This document shows positions 48,644 to 60,745 of a DNA stretch of 64,000 nucleotides, piece by piece (position 1 is the stretch's first letter; each line of letters begins with the position of its first letter). Position numbers and translations under genes: made by a program. The notes under the pieces were generated by a model, which did not search any database, was not told where the DNA came from, and saw only the letters and a list, made by a program, of their open reading frames with translations. The DNA is from Trochalopteron elliotii (lineage: Eukaryota > Chordata > Aves > Passeriformes > Leiothrichidae), in contig JANPWX010000108.1 in assembly GCA_024734555.1 (NCBI GenBank), forward strand, positions 2,989,618 through 3,053,617, given 5' to 3'.

Positions 48644-51164
48644 GTGAGGCTCAGTCCATCTCTGGCACACTCTCCTATAGCGCTCACAAGAGGAGAGAAT
48701 GGTTTCCAAAATGCCCTTACTGAATGTGCATGCCCCACACAGGGGCCAATCCCAATGCCATTCCCAAAGTTTCATGGAGCAAGTTTTGTACTTCCATGTA
48801 GTGATGCTACAAAGGGCATATGTAAAAACATTTTTCCAGGGACTAAGAGGTCATTCTACAAGAAAAGAAGTCTTTTGTGAAAGAGCATTGCACTGCTTTT
48901 AAAATATTCTGTTGTTAGGGACAAAAGCTGTTGTGAGTCTTGCAGTGAGAAAATAGTCCTTTCATTAGGAAGAATGAAATAATGAATATTGTAGGATGAT
49001 TGGGAGTTATAAAGGGAATGGATGAAATGTCAGCATTTCAAAGTAAGAGATTTCTAATACAAAACACAAAGGCCTCTCTATGAAATAAATCATGACGTAT
49101 TACTTTGCCAGGTGGTGTAATGTATGCAACTCGTGTAAGTTGGCCTTTAAACCAAGATAGGAGCAAATAACAATCACAATAACCTTACACACCAAAATGA
49201 CATCACATTCTCTGAAAAATCCATTTATATCTTGGAAATTTTGTATTATCCTATGTATTCTGCAGGCCTTTATAAACCTATGCTGCCTTTTGCTTCTTGT
49301 CCTGCTAGAACTACTCATTGTTCTAGTTGCTGCACATAGTCTTAGTCATTCTGAAAGTTATCTAATTTCTTACCATCTGAAAACACCTACCCGAGTAATG
49401 CTTTGGTTAGCAGTCCAATTTCTTTTGATATTTGACTTAAAATTTTTGATTGAAGGATCAGTGTGTCAAGTACTTTGGTTTTCTCATAAGGAAAGAATCA
49501 TAATAATCTTATGTTTATTTGAAGACAGGTTGATGCCTTTGTACTTTTCTTGTCTTGTGAAAGTTAACAGTTGTTTCATAAGCTCTCAACAATACTAATA
49601 ATTTATATCTTGATCCCTCTATATTAAATTAACACTTATAGGGAGGAAATGCCAGTGCATTTTTTAAAGCAATGCAAATTCATATGTAAGAAAGAAGTTA
49701 CCTTTTAAATAATGTTTGCATGATCAGACTCCATCAAAACAGCTTAGACAATGCTTAGAAATAACTTGATTTACATTGCCTATAAGAATCATTAAATATG
49801 ACAGCTCTGCTGTATAATTTCTTACTTTATAGTTCCATTTCATGTTGTTCAATGTAATAATTTTGTAGGTCACAGTGTTATTTCACCAAGCTCTTTTAAT
49901 TAATCAGCCAAGTGCCCTAAACACATTTATGGGCCACTCTGAAGATATAGATCATAACTAGCCTTATGTACTCTAGAGAAGACATTTAATTTCAGTCTTT
50001 CAGAAGTTATAAAAGGATTTAGATTATGTAACTGGAAATGTTAGAACAAGTATTTGATTCGTTAATTATGCTATGGGGCCCTTTACATTTATTATGAAAC
50101 TTCACACCATTGAAGATCAAGGTCAGTACTTTGATGCTCCAGCCTCCTACTCTAATTAGACACGGAATGAAGGAATTGTGCTCTCTGTGGTAGCACACAT
50201 GCAGTCCAGAAATCAGTGTGATAATTCCTTTGACTGCTGTGACACCTCTTTTAACATTGCTCTGATATAAATAAATGCAACTGATGTTAGGTATAAGTGG
50301 AAATATTACCTGATACAGTGACATGGAAAATGAAATTGAATTATCCAAAAGCATTAATCATTAAGGCAGCTTAATGCTGGAACTGTGTAATTGAATACAT
50401 GCATTTCCCTCAAAGGATTTGAAGTGGTTAGATAGGGACTGAAGACAAGGGAAAAACTTCTAATTCCTCTAAGTATTCAGTCAATAGTTTAATTTGGAGT
50501 TTTATGCACTTCTACATTCCGTGGAGGTCAGTGGCTACTGTATATGATTTTGGAAATGAGGAAGGAAAACCCCCAAACCTCTTGTGTACTCTCCACATAT
50601 CCGGGACATTTCTTCAGGACACACCTGAAGAAGAGACCATGGCCAAATTCCTCAGATTTGGGAGACTGTTGTACATGTAACTTTGTAGAACTGGACCCTA
50701 GCCTAGTCTTGCAATGTATTACTAAGAAAGAACACTTAAGACCAGACAACTGTATTGTATGATCCCATTTTTTTAAATTATAATCTGTTTTATCACATTT
50801 TACTTCTAAATACTTGCATCTTTATTTAATTTTTATTTAAGGGTTGTATATACCTACACATGTGTATACACATGTATATTTTTCTGTGCCTTATGCAAAG
50901 ACAGAACACTAATTTTTCATTTCCAAGAAGCTATAGTATCCATCAAACAAGCAAGAATGCAGTTTCCTACTGCATTTTTAAGTCCAATGCAGAAGTGTGA
51001 GAATTTTGGAGGGTCAAGTAATTCTATCAGTGGTGCAAAACCAGTGTCTCTCAAAGTAAAGTTTCCCTGGCATGCAAGAGGAACATAGAAAATTAATGCT
51101 ATATGAGATGGACTCTCATACGTGATACATTTTTAAAAATGCTTCTCCTTTTCCTTCCCCTCAG
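48644..51164 (+). other. FGF14: FGF14 intron 4 (2521 bp)
   Basis: Bounded by donor GTGAGG at 48644 and acceptor CCTTCCCCTCAG ending at 51164. It splits a valine codon (G|TT), so the frame is kept. A 133-codon ATG frame (49197-49598, + strand) encodes a leucine-rich hydrophobic sequence with no recognised domain and is probably chance. An 18-bp perfect palindrome lies at 50858-50875. No other feature was seen. Confidence 0.9.
50858..50875. repeat. 18-bp perfect palindrome
   Basis: ACATGTGTATACACATGT is self-complementary and lies within a TATA/CACA-rich patch of FGF14 intron 4. Probably simple-sequence in origin. Confidence 0.85.
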
Positions 51165-51301
51165 TTGCCATGTATCGAGAACCATCTTTGCATGATATTG
51201 GAGAAACAGTGCCAAAGGCTGGGGTAACTCCAAGTAAAAGCACAAGTGCATCTGCAATAATGAATGGCGGCAAACCAGTGAACAAGAGCAAGACGACATA
51301 G
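51165..51301 (+). CDS. FGF14: FGF14 last coding exon (exon 5), C-terminal tail
   Basis: The exon starts after CCCCTCAG, completes a valine codon begun in exon 4, and runs 44 more codons to TAG at 51299-51301. It begins VAMYREPSLHD and ends NGGKPVNKSKTT, the tail that separates FGF14 from FGF12, FGF13 and FGF11, whose C-termini differ. With exon 4 it gives the last 111 residues of a protein usually about 247-252 residues long. Compared with the mammalian tail as I remember it, two positions differ (DIGETV for DVGETV and PKAGV for PKPGV); both are mild. The tail is thought to be flexible and follows the channel-binding core. The frame is intact, and the gene appears functional on the part visible here. 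Confidence 0.98.
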
Positions 51302-54300
51302 CCAGATCCTCACAGGTGTTGTGACTTTGCTGAGTCCCAAGTACAGTTGAGTGATTTATCCTTGCCAGACTTCCCCTCGGCAGTGTCTGTGGATCAGCTT
51401 GTGGCAGGCAAGTCACCAGCCTGCCCGTTGCTGTTTCTGAACTGAGTTGTTGCAAGTGGATAAATCTCAACATGTAGCTCCACCACAACAAGAAGACACC
51501 TGGATGAACCAGCTAAACTCAGACCATGGAATGCCCTACCAGATATTGGAATGCCTTTTTAATATCTTTTCTGTGACTGTGACACTTCATGTGAATGACA
51601 TACTTCACAAGTACACTTGATACCTTGCCTGCTGACAATTGCCCATAATCCCTTTTTGAGTCCAGTTTCAGCAAAATCCATGTGTTTAAGTTCTATTTTG
51701 TAGCACACAAATAATCAAGTAATTTCTAGTTAGATGCTGTAAACCTGTGCTATTATGGATTTCTCTTCTTCCCTTTTTTATAAGGCTGCTCGCTCCACTG
51801 TTTGTGACCTTTTGCAGGGATTGTGTTTCTCTATAACTTAAGTGTTGCCGGTGGCTTAGTTTTGAAAGCAATCAGGGAATCAGGAAGCCTTCAAAAATCT
51901 ATTACTACAAATTATATCTATAAAGAATAGGATTGTTGTCTCTGGCTTAAAATATTGATTAAATGTGAATACTCTTTAGTAACAGATACTGTGCTTCTGA
52001 GGTTGGCATTAAAGTGGAGGGAAGAGTGTCAAACACAACCAACGGGGAGTTTTCTGAAACGTGTGTTTGGCATCCCCCTATAGTTTCTTTTTGTGTGTGT
52101 GTTTTATACATATCACAGGCTTACTGGTAATGGTAACATTTGCCTTGCCCAGCGAGCAAGACCCACTCATTTTTGGAAAAGTGGGTCCAAAGAATTTTGT
52201 AGGCCTTGTAGGTCTGAATTAAGGCTCATTTTTCATCTACTAAATCTTCATTGTTTGAAAAACAACCACCAACAACAAAAGAAAAAAAAGTAAGACTAAT
52301 CAGAATTGCGCTACCTAAATCCATTTCAAATATAATCCTTTCCTGTTTTTAAGGAACTGAACTTAATGCCATTGTTATTTTTGGCTGAATCCCACACCTA
52401 CTTAGCAAAGCATGGGCAAGGATGTTGTTGTGTTCTTTTTTGCAGCACCAATGCAAAGGGTAGTTACAAATTATAGTTTAATATTTCTGGTGTTTTAAAA
52501 AAAAGAAGTTTTAAAACTGGACATACTACAAAAGTTTATTTTTATTTTTAGCTAAGCATGCAAAGTCCAGTCCTATGTATTTCACTGATATCCCAGTATG
52601 TACCTCCACCCAGCTTCCTAGGATAACATGCCCACCAAATTGCTAGATTGAAGGTGCCTTGCCTTGATCTCTATATACTGTACTTTCTCCTACATGAACC
52701 TAGAAGAAATCAAAAACATCATGAAATTGAAGCCTTGGATCATATTACCAGAAACAACATCAACCCTTTGAGTTTGTCACTTGTGAACAATTAAGCCAGT
52801 GTTGTGGGGGATGAAGGAGGGCGGGGGAAAGATTTAGAGAATGCCACAGAGATGCCACTGAAGTTTTTGCACGCTTAGTCACAGGCTTTCAGAGGATGAA
52901 AAATACGGGCACTCTCTGTATGCTTAGGAAGGAATTTGTTTCTTAGAAATGGCAGCAAAGATCAAACCGTATCTCAGTCTGGAAAACTGTGTGGCAACAC
53001 TCTCTTGGCCTCTTGCTGTTACCTTGATATTTAAAGACAAAAAGAGGAAGCCATCCTTTCCTTTTTTAGCATTGTATTTCTGGCAATTTGTTTTATCACA
53101 TCTTTGTGCTGAAGTCCCTAACAGAGACTGCTGATTATTTCAAACTCCCTGCCTGCTCAGCTGAACAGTCTGATTCAGTCTGAATGAACTCTTCATACTA
53201 GTTTTCAAATGTGTTCTGTTTTTATAAGCAACATTTAGTGCACTCTTCAAGGAGGCTACTGTAAAGCTGCTAAATTCTAGATGAACTTTTTCTTTTTTTC
53301 TGTAGGTCAGACTTCTTTTTGTATGTGTGATATGAGAACAGCAAGATAATGCTTGATGTTGGGTCTTTCTAGGGAGGGAATGAGTTAAGCATGAAGCCCT
53401 CTATCCATGTAGAGAAAAAAAAATACAAACCTAATCTAAAACTGTGATAAAAATGCAAAGAAACTTTGACTTAAGACTGTGCCCTTGCCTGCTAGCACTA
53501 AATCTGTGTGCGTGGGGAAAGCAACACTTTATTAAAAACTTCGGTGTGCCCTTCTCATCCCATCTGGTCCAGAGGGATTTGTGCACCATCCCTGAGAAAA
53601 CAAAATCAAACCAAAGCAACTCAGATGGTGAGCTGGGGGACCCATGGGAGGCAGCAGCCTTGACGCTGTACTGTCGGCCCGGTCCCACCGTGGCCCCAGG
53701 CCTTCCTACAAGTGTAAGAGGAGAATTTCACAATATTTCAAGTAAGATAAAACAGCTGAAGGCAACATTCTCTCTCACCTGATTCATGAGGAGGGAATAC
53801 ACGAGTTCATGTCTCATTCAGTTGTCTTTTTACTCACCCAGTGTAAGAGCCTGAGGAGAGACAGGGCTGGAGACCTGGCTGAGCCATGCAAGGAGGATCT
53901 GGTTCATTGCCTGATCCTATATAAGCATTGTTTTCAACATTAACTTTTTGGTTTTGAGTAACTATGATCTATGAACCAGTTTGGGAGGCTATAATTAAGG
54001 CCAGATTTAATTTCATTTCTTTAAGCAGTTATTACATACTGGAAATACAGGTTGGTTTTATTTTTTTTTAATTTATTTTTTTGTTTCTGTGGACTAAATT
54101 CTTATGAGTGTTAAATCCAATGAATCAATGTCCTATTTTTTTTTCTACAATCTGTTTAAACATAAAAAAGGTATCTTTGTGCTTTGTTTCCTCCCTTTAA
54201 TTTTGTCTTGTCTCATCTGTTGCATGGGAAGAGTATGACAAGGATGAACTAACTGCATGTTGTAGGTTGTGTCTGTCAAAGAACTGTTGGTCAGTGTTAC

Positions 54301-54415
54301 AAATTTACATACATATATGCAAAGAGTTTGTCTGCATTGTACAGTTTGTGTTTATTCTTATTTGTTGTATACACAGATTCAACATGATGAATAAAACATT
54401 TATATGAAGGCATAC
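51302..54415 (+). other. FGF14: FGF14 3' untranslated region (putative)
   Basis: Sequence directly after the stop, without a following splice-flanked exon. It is AT-rich with several T-rich and A-rich runs; a CpG-bearing GC-richer patch lies near 53640-53700. The proposed end follows the AATAAA at 54390. Long 3' UTRs are usual for neuronal genes such as FGF14. Open frames here (such as 53444-53782) show no recognised product. The 3' limit is a guess, and later AATAAA copies (for example around 57901-57912) could serve instead. Confidence 0.5.
54390..54395 (+). terminator. FGF14: Candidate poly(A) signal for FGF14
   Basis: A canonical AATAAA about 3.1 kb after the stop codon, preceded by a T/G-rich stretch and followed within 40 bases by AAAAAAGTGTATGT, which could act as a GU-containing downstream element. 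Transcript ends were not available to confirm it, and other AATAAA hexamers lie farther downstream. Confidence 0.35.
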
Positions 54416-57400
54416 TGGAAACCAACAAAAAAGTGTATGTAAGAAGTAGACTGTGCAAAGCATCATTGCACTGGCCACAGGATGGTGAAACTTCATGTAA
54501 ATAGGTTGGCAAACTCAGTTCTCCCCCTTTACCATGCCAAAGAAAATTTCAGCTCCTTAATATAATACCTCTCTTGCTGTTCTCCAGGATGAGACTTCAC
54601 ATTTTCTTCCCTCTAAAATTAATTTTGCTGTTAAGTGAAAGCTGTTTTCAACTGTCTGTTACTACTAAAGTACTGTATAGTAAACCTGATGGAATCAATT
54701 TGTATTTACAGATTGGGGTTTTTGTACTTACATGTGCAGCTGTCCGTGAATCTGCAGAGTTCCAGGTCTTTTGCATGCTTGCATTGTATTTTGTTCTGGG
54801 TTTTCTCTAATCTCTAAGAGACTGTTCACACTGCAATCTAAACTCATCTCACCATTTTATATGTTAACACTGCACAAAGTCATTTTCTTCTCTTTTTTGA
54901 TCTGTATTTCAGCCACAGTTCTATTTGACAAAATCAGTCACACCTGCACAATTTTAGAGATCCAGTTTTGAGGAGATATTAACTACTTCAACCAAGCACT
55001 ATTTTGCTGTACTTCAAATATGTTATAGATACACAAGAATCCTTATGAGATTGCTCACATGATGGAGCCTAAGGAAGGGTCTCTAGCTCCTTTTAAGTGC
55101 TTTGTAGTTCACATAACAGAGCTTTTGCTTCATTTGCTGGGTTTTTTAGCCATTCTCAATTGATTTTTTACTATACTGTCATTTTCATAAATGTTGGTTC
55201 TTAACAAACCCCTCCCAGGCCCTCCCCTTATATCCCCAGATATAAAGTAAAGCAATTCACTTTGACTATGGTATATGCCTGAAACAATACTAAGAACCCT
55301 GGCTTTATACACACACACATATATATGGGGAAACTTTTTGTCTTGGTTTAAAACTAGTTTGAGCAATGAGGTATGAAAGCAGGCAGTTTGGTCCATGCAG
55401 TAGAAGTGTATCATGATGATCCATCAGTTTATTGTTATAAAGAACACATGGTTCAGCTACATTCAAATGGGAATGGAAGCAAAATTAGACTACATAAGAA
55501 GGTTCTCTTTCTTTTAAATGGCCCTTTAGATAAATTCATGTTTCATGCAATGCATTCTAAAATGTTTAATAACAGGGAGTTTTTTTCTGTGATACTAATG
55601 CAAATGCTATGACTTATTTTAAAGATGTAGTAAATTTTTTTGTTCAATTACTTTGTCACAGAAATATTCAACTTCATCCCAGTATCATTTAGCTGTATCA
55701 TTTAGCTACAAAGTGAGATGTCATTCTGCAAAGAAGCAAGGGCAATGCATCAGAAAAGTGAGAGAAAGTACATGATAAAATACATCTATGTGCTTCTAAG
55801 AAAGAATATCGCCAGTGGAAAAAGAAAGGATCACAAGCAGGTTAATAAATTATAGAAGCAAATAAATCCACAGGTTTTTTATATGTGATATTATAGATAT
55901 GTTATACACAATAGACATAATCCTGCAAGTCTATTATAGAAGCACTGGCACACTTCTGGATTGTGTTTTTTCTCACATAAGAAGAAAACAAGGCTAAAGT
56001 ATCTTTTTGTTTATAAGGTTTATCAATATAATCAGTAAAAAGTCCCCTTTTATCCAATTTGGTTTTGCATTTTGCCACAGGCCTGGAAGCAGGTTTTTAC
56101 AGTCACTAGCTATGAAGAATCAAGCAGTAAGTTTTACTTCCTGATGCCTCTTCCTGCATTTACAGTTTATGTATCTGGAATTCCCATCACAGGGAATGAG
56201 ACAAGGAAAAAAGATAATCATTTATTAATACAGCTATTATATTCAAATATGTGGAATAATAATCTTATTCCTTCTGATTTAATTTTTTTCTAGAGAGGAA
56301 ATGAGCCACTAAACAGATATGCTGGGTGTCACATCACCAGTTACCTCAGCATGAAGAGCAGGGGAAATGTTCAAGCAACATTATAGGAAACAGAAGAAAA
56401 ATTGGAAGAGAATTAATGTGTACATTACATTTTTAGTAGTCTTAGTTAATACTTTAAGGTTTATAGTAATAGCACCATTTTGTTTGATAATTGCATTTAA
56501 ATGAACCACTGAGAGTAGCTGTCTTAGATATTCTGATTTTTTTCTCTATGTAAGTTCACAAACAACTTTAATAACACTTTTTGAAATGCTATGGCTACAT
56601 AATCCATCCAGTAGTCAAAAAGGTTGGAGCAGAATGGTTAAAAAAGCAAAGTAGAAATAAAAATTATAAGTATATAAATTTAAAATTAAAGCAAATGACA
56701 AAGTATAAGGCATCAAATATGACACTAACACCACCTAAAGAATTGTTCTTTTATATATGAATACCTGAAATACCACAGCTGATCTACAGTATACATAAAT
56801 GTTTTGATGCCATGAAACAAGTGAAAAGCATCTACTGACACCAGATAAGAGTTTTGATTATCTAGGATTTTCTTAATACAAATCCAAATGGAAGGAAAGC
56901 AAGGAGAACTTTGTATCCTTCATTGTTTACACTCTGATTCAGCAGATGAATGTATATGCAAAAAACCCAGTGATTATGAGATGATTCAGGTCAGCGGTAT
57001 TCATTATTCATAAACATAAATAAAAGCAACAATTTGTGCTCACCAAACACTAGGGTTGGCAAAATGCATATCTGCTAAAACTTAAGAAACTATTCCTGTT
57101 GAGCTCCATGGAGTTTAAGGGTTTTAAGTATAAAATATAAATTAAAATTTCAAGATGAATTTTACTTTGAAGATTCTTTATGCTTTATGAATACAATTTA
57201 GAACTCTGCCTGATACTTTGGTTATCTGATAAGAGAGTAGCTAGCAGCTTTGGGATGTATGTCTAGTTATTTATCTGCATAGCTTATATATAAGTTGGAT
57301 GTTTGGTAATGGTACTCCCTGAGAATATGGGCTTCACCAAACTTCACTTTTAGAAAAAAAGAATCCAGGTTAAAGGGGGGAAAAAAAGTGGTGGTTAAGG

Positions 57401-58269
57401 GCAAGTTATATGGGATGGGGGAATAATAAAGCAGTTAAATAAATTACTTTGAAATTTTGCAATCTATTACATGTTCTGTACCATTGTATTTTCCTATTTC
57501 AAAACTCTCCTTTCTAAAAGATAAGTATTTTCTAGACTAATAAAGGAAATACTTTTTTTTTTTTTTTTTGTTCATACATAGTTCCATTATTTCTGAGTCA
57601 TGTACCTCTTCAAAAATCAGGACCTTGGCACCTAAACCACAATGTTAAAGTTTGGTATCTAAAAGAAGTATTTTTGAGCCATTCAATCAATTTCTTGCTC
57701 AATCATGGTTTCACAAAATGTAAACACTTTTGAAACTAAAATGTATATTTCTTTTTTTTGCTCTAAAGAATTCAAGGGCTGCCAAATCTACATGTACAAA
57801 AAAATAAGAGACTTATATGTAAATAAGTTAGGGAAGTCCCAATAGTTGTGCATCATTCATAACTCAATGTGAATTTCACACTGAGCATTTCACCATTGGA
57901 AAATAAAAATAAAATTTTTGTTCATACCACTGCTTTGTTTGTATTTACTGTATTAAAACTTTAATTACTTTGTTGACATTGTCCAAACATCTTTGGCTGA
58001 GACCAGGCTACTGAATAGCACAGATGACTTTTCAAGTCAGTTGACTTTTAGTTCCCTGCTTCTATGAAAGCAGTTAAATTCAGTGAATTCCAGATGTGAC
58101 AGGGCAATCTGTCTTGAGCAGTGATTTCTAAGAGTAGACAGAATTTTCATCCTAAAGTTTACTAATATAAAAAAATTTCATTTGCTTTACATGTAGGAGG
58201 CAACTGTAGACACACAGAACTGCAAAATAGAAGTACATGTGAGTTGCAGAATACATATGCAGAATAGGC
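54416..58269. other. Region between the convergent 3' ends of FGF14 and ITGBL1
   Basis: AT-rich with no recognised gene. It contains a short CACACA/TATATA run near 55307-55326, a tandem duplication GTATCATTTAGCT near 55682-55708, poly(T) at 57553-57569, and several AATAAA hexamers on the + strand (near 55842, 55860, 57425 and 57901-57912) that could end longer FGF14 transcripts. Open frames are at most about 94 codons and unrecognised. Confidence 0.55.
57553..57569. repeat. Poly(T) tract, 17 T
   Basis: A homopolymer of 17 T in the region between the two genes. No attached retroposon body is seen. Confidence 0.9.
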
Positions 58270-59051
58270 AGTCATACTTTTATATCTTTATTAGTTTCAT
58301 TCCATATGTTTTTATAGGTTATGTACTTGAAAGCATTGTAATATGTAGATTAGGTAACCAACTTACTGACCTATCAACCACAAACTAAAAGTTCTCTTGT
58401 GGAAAAGGTTCCATTCAAACATTTTGGGTCTTCAGCCTATGAGTGTCATGTAATTGGACTTCAGTTACACAATTATTTGACCAAATAAAAAAAATTAATA
58501 TTTTTACAGGCTTCTTTACAGTTCCCCTCAATTTATGAGTTGGTTCATAATCAGGATTGTTGGAAAGAAACAAAAGGGCCAAATAATGTATTTTTCAAAT
58601 ATCATAAAACAAATCAAACTAATTACTTGACAAATATTCAACTAGTGCTACTCTTCTACAGGTGTATGGTTGCATATTGATAAGGAGACATGACAACCAA
58701 GTCAATAACATTAAAAAAGGATTTTCTTATACCTTTGCCTCAGGTTGCTCAAAGAAATAGTTATTATAGGTATAATATCGGACCCACTGAATTTACAAAA
58801 AATCTCTGGAGAAGTTCCATAGGGCCAGTATTTTATGACTTCACCCTCTAGAGCTCGGGTTGTCCTGCTCCCTTGTTTAGTTTTCTGATGTATTTCTTTA
58901 TGGAGCAGATCCTCAAATGTGTTCTAAGGTATTTACAACCATGAATGTGTGCGTGCATGCATACCCACACCCAGACACTTCTGAAATTAAATGTCCTAGC
59001 AGCCTAAAGAAAAAGAAACAAAAAAACCTCCTCAGTCTTTGACATCCTTCA
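58270..59051 (-). other. ITGBL1: ITGBL1 3' untranslated region (putative)
   Basis: - strand sequence after the ITGBL1 stop codon, taken to end shortly after an AATAAA at 58292-58287. No splice-flanked exon lies in it. The end is inferred from that one hexamer, so its length (about 780 bases) is uncertain. Confidence 0.4.
58287..58292 (-). terminator. ITGBL1: Candidate poly(A) signal for ITGBL1
   Basis: TTTATT on the + strand gives AATAAA on the - strand, about 760 bases after the ITGBL1 stop. It is the nearest canonical hexamer I noticed; variant signals were not ruled out. Confidence 0.35.
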
Positions 59052-59143
59052 TTAAGGGTATTCTCTCCCCAGCCAGATTTCACAAGCATTTCCATTCCAT
59101 CCTTCCCAGCACTCACAGTTTCCACAGCTACAAACACCGTTAC
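59052..59143 (-). CDS. ITGBL1: ITGBL1 last coding exon (integrin subunit beta-like 1)
   Basis: On the - strand the exon follows a good acceptor (TTCTATTCCAG at 59154-59144), finishes a split glycine codon and runs 29 codons to TAA at 59054-59052. The product reads [20 protein letters not shown] and then EIWLGREYP, the second half of the final integrin-type EGF repeat and the short C-terminal tail of ITGBL1. The paired-cysteine CSCGNCEC motif and the tail close to EIWLGSEYP are diagnostic. ITGBL1 is a secreted protein of about 494 residues built of ten such repeats, lacking the transmembrane and head domains of true integrin beta chains. It is linked to extracellular matrix and integrin/TGF-beta signalling. 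The frame is intact. Confidence 0.96.
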
Positions 59144-60631
59144 CTGGAATAGAATGAATAAAGGGCAATTAACATAATTGAAATGTACTACATTAAAATG
59201 TGTTTTATGGGAAGTAAAAAGCTCTGCTAAAGTAGATGCATTGTTCCTTTATTGCTCCCCTACCCCTTTTTCCTTTGGAAGGAAGCAATTACATTGCATT
59301 AAGAAGCCACCCCACACCTATACTTACAAGGCATTAATAGCATGTTCTCAGTAATTCCATCAGTGGTATTGCAAATACTGAAATTGTGTATGGTGAAGTG
59401 TAATTGTGTACACCAGTGTTTGTACCCAGCTGGTGAGGCTAAGTGTTCACACTGTGCCTCCAGGTACAAAGAAAAGCAAGATTACTTTTAACTATTATTC
59501 ATAAAGAAAAAGCCACTAAAAGCTACCAACTGAATAGCAATAAAACCATGATTTTGAACATGAAAAACTTTAAACCTAAAATCTCAGAAGTGTTATACAA
59601 ATAAATCCTATCTCAAACTCTCTATTAAGTGAAAAAGGTCCCGGCCCTATTTTGCAGCAGGGAAAGAGAGAGACACATCTATTAATTTTATTTAAATATT
59701 TTTTATGACCCTTGGATGCTCAGTTTGAGACCTCTACAGCCTTTGTATCTGTAAACTCCTCTTCCTTCTGACTATTTGAAGATCCATGATTAGGCATTAG
59801 AACTACAGATATGACTTCTGTTCCTGCTATACTGGCTGGTTGCCTCCAGAAAATCACCCTTGCTAAGAGGGCTAGCTGGAAGACACAATTTACTAGTGTC
59901 AGCCTTCCCACTCTCACTCTAATTGGCTTGCAGAGTTCTTCCACATCTAATAATTGCTCAGCAAAGATTTTCTAAAATTAAGATTTATAACAGGAAGCAG
60001 CCAGTGAGTTAATTTAGCAATTCCCATGCTGCTTCTTGTCACTATGCTTGTCACGAGGGTTTGTTGGCAGCCTGCCCATTTCTATCGACATCTGCCACCT
60101 GCATATTCAGACAAGGTTAAGGTGAAGTTGCTTGAATCAGTTACCATCACATCATAAGAAAAGCTATCAACTATTCCAGCCTCCCACTGGCAACTGTCTG
60201 ATTGCAAGGAAGCTCTGTTAACCCATACAACTATTCCCCTAACCCACCAGTGAATTTTGTCTGTGCCTTAAATGCATTACACACATGGAGTGTCCAGTAA
60301 AAAAACAAAGGCTAAGGAAACCTCATGATCGTAATGCTGACAACTGTGTCCTTTGCCAAAAAACAGTAACTTGTAGTCTATTAGAGAGAGAATTGTTGAT
60401 GGGTTCCATAGCTGGCTTACTTATTTGAATTCATACTCAGGCTTTTAACTGTTGTTTTGAAACCTTAAGTTGATCATTGCATTGCATGAAGAAACAATTA
60501 TAGCAGGTTTGAATAACCAGCAAATGCGTTTCCTCTGTCAGTGGGGAAAGAAGAAGCTGGGCTTTGTCTAACATAATTCCCATCAGTTCAGTTTGTTTCC
60601 TGAAGCAATTAAGTGTTAGCCTGTACTGCAC
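59144..60631 (-). other. ITGBL1: ITGBL1 last intron (1488 bp)
   Basis: Bounded on the - strand by donor GTGCAG (from 60631) and acceptor CCAG (59144). It separates the first base of a glycine codon from the other two, matching the phase of both exons. A 74-codon - strand frame (59720-59944) has no recognised product. Nothing else was found. Confidence 0.93.
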
Positions 60632-60745
60632 CTGTGCAAATGAGACCATCATGTTTGTCACAGTCTCTGTCATCGCATTCACAGAAATCACCCGAAATGT
60701 ACCATTCCTGGGGTGAACAGATGCACTTTCCACAGTGGCAGGAGC
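60632..60745 (-). CDS. ITGBL1: ITGBL1 penultimate coding exon (integrin EGF repeat)
   Basis: This 114-bp exon lies after TGATTTCAG and before GTGCAG on the - strand. It begins and ends in phase 1, so it is frame-neutral. It encodes [20 protein letters not shown], then [17 protein letters not shown], flanked by split glycine codons. The CHCGKCIC and CDCDDRDC-like cysteine spacing is the integrin EGF signature, and the EWYISG and [15 protein letters not shown] segments match ITGBL1 closely. It joins in frame to the last exon to complete the tenth repeat. Differences from the human protein as I remember it (SPQEW for SAEEW, GDFCEC for GEFCDC) are conservative, and all eight cysteines are present. 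Confidence 0.96.

Noticed and set aside
49197..49598. 133-codon hydrophobic frame in FGF14 intron 4
   Set aside because: Leucine- and isoleucine-rich product expected from T-rich intron; no splice signals place it in a transcript.
51099..51491. 130-codon - strand frame over FGF14 exon 5
   Set aside because: Antisense shadow of the real exon on the + strand.
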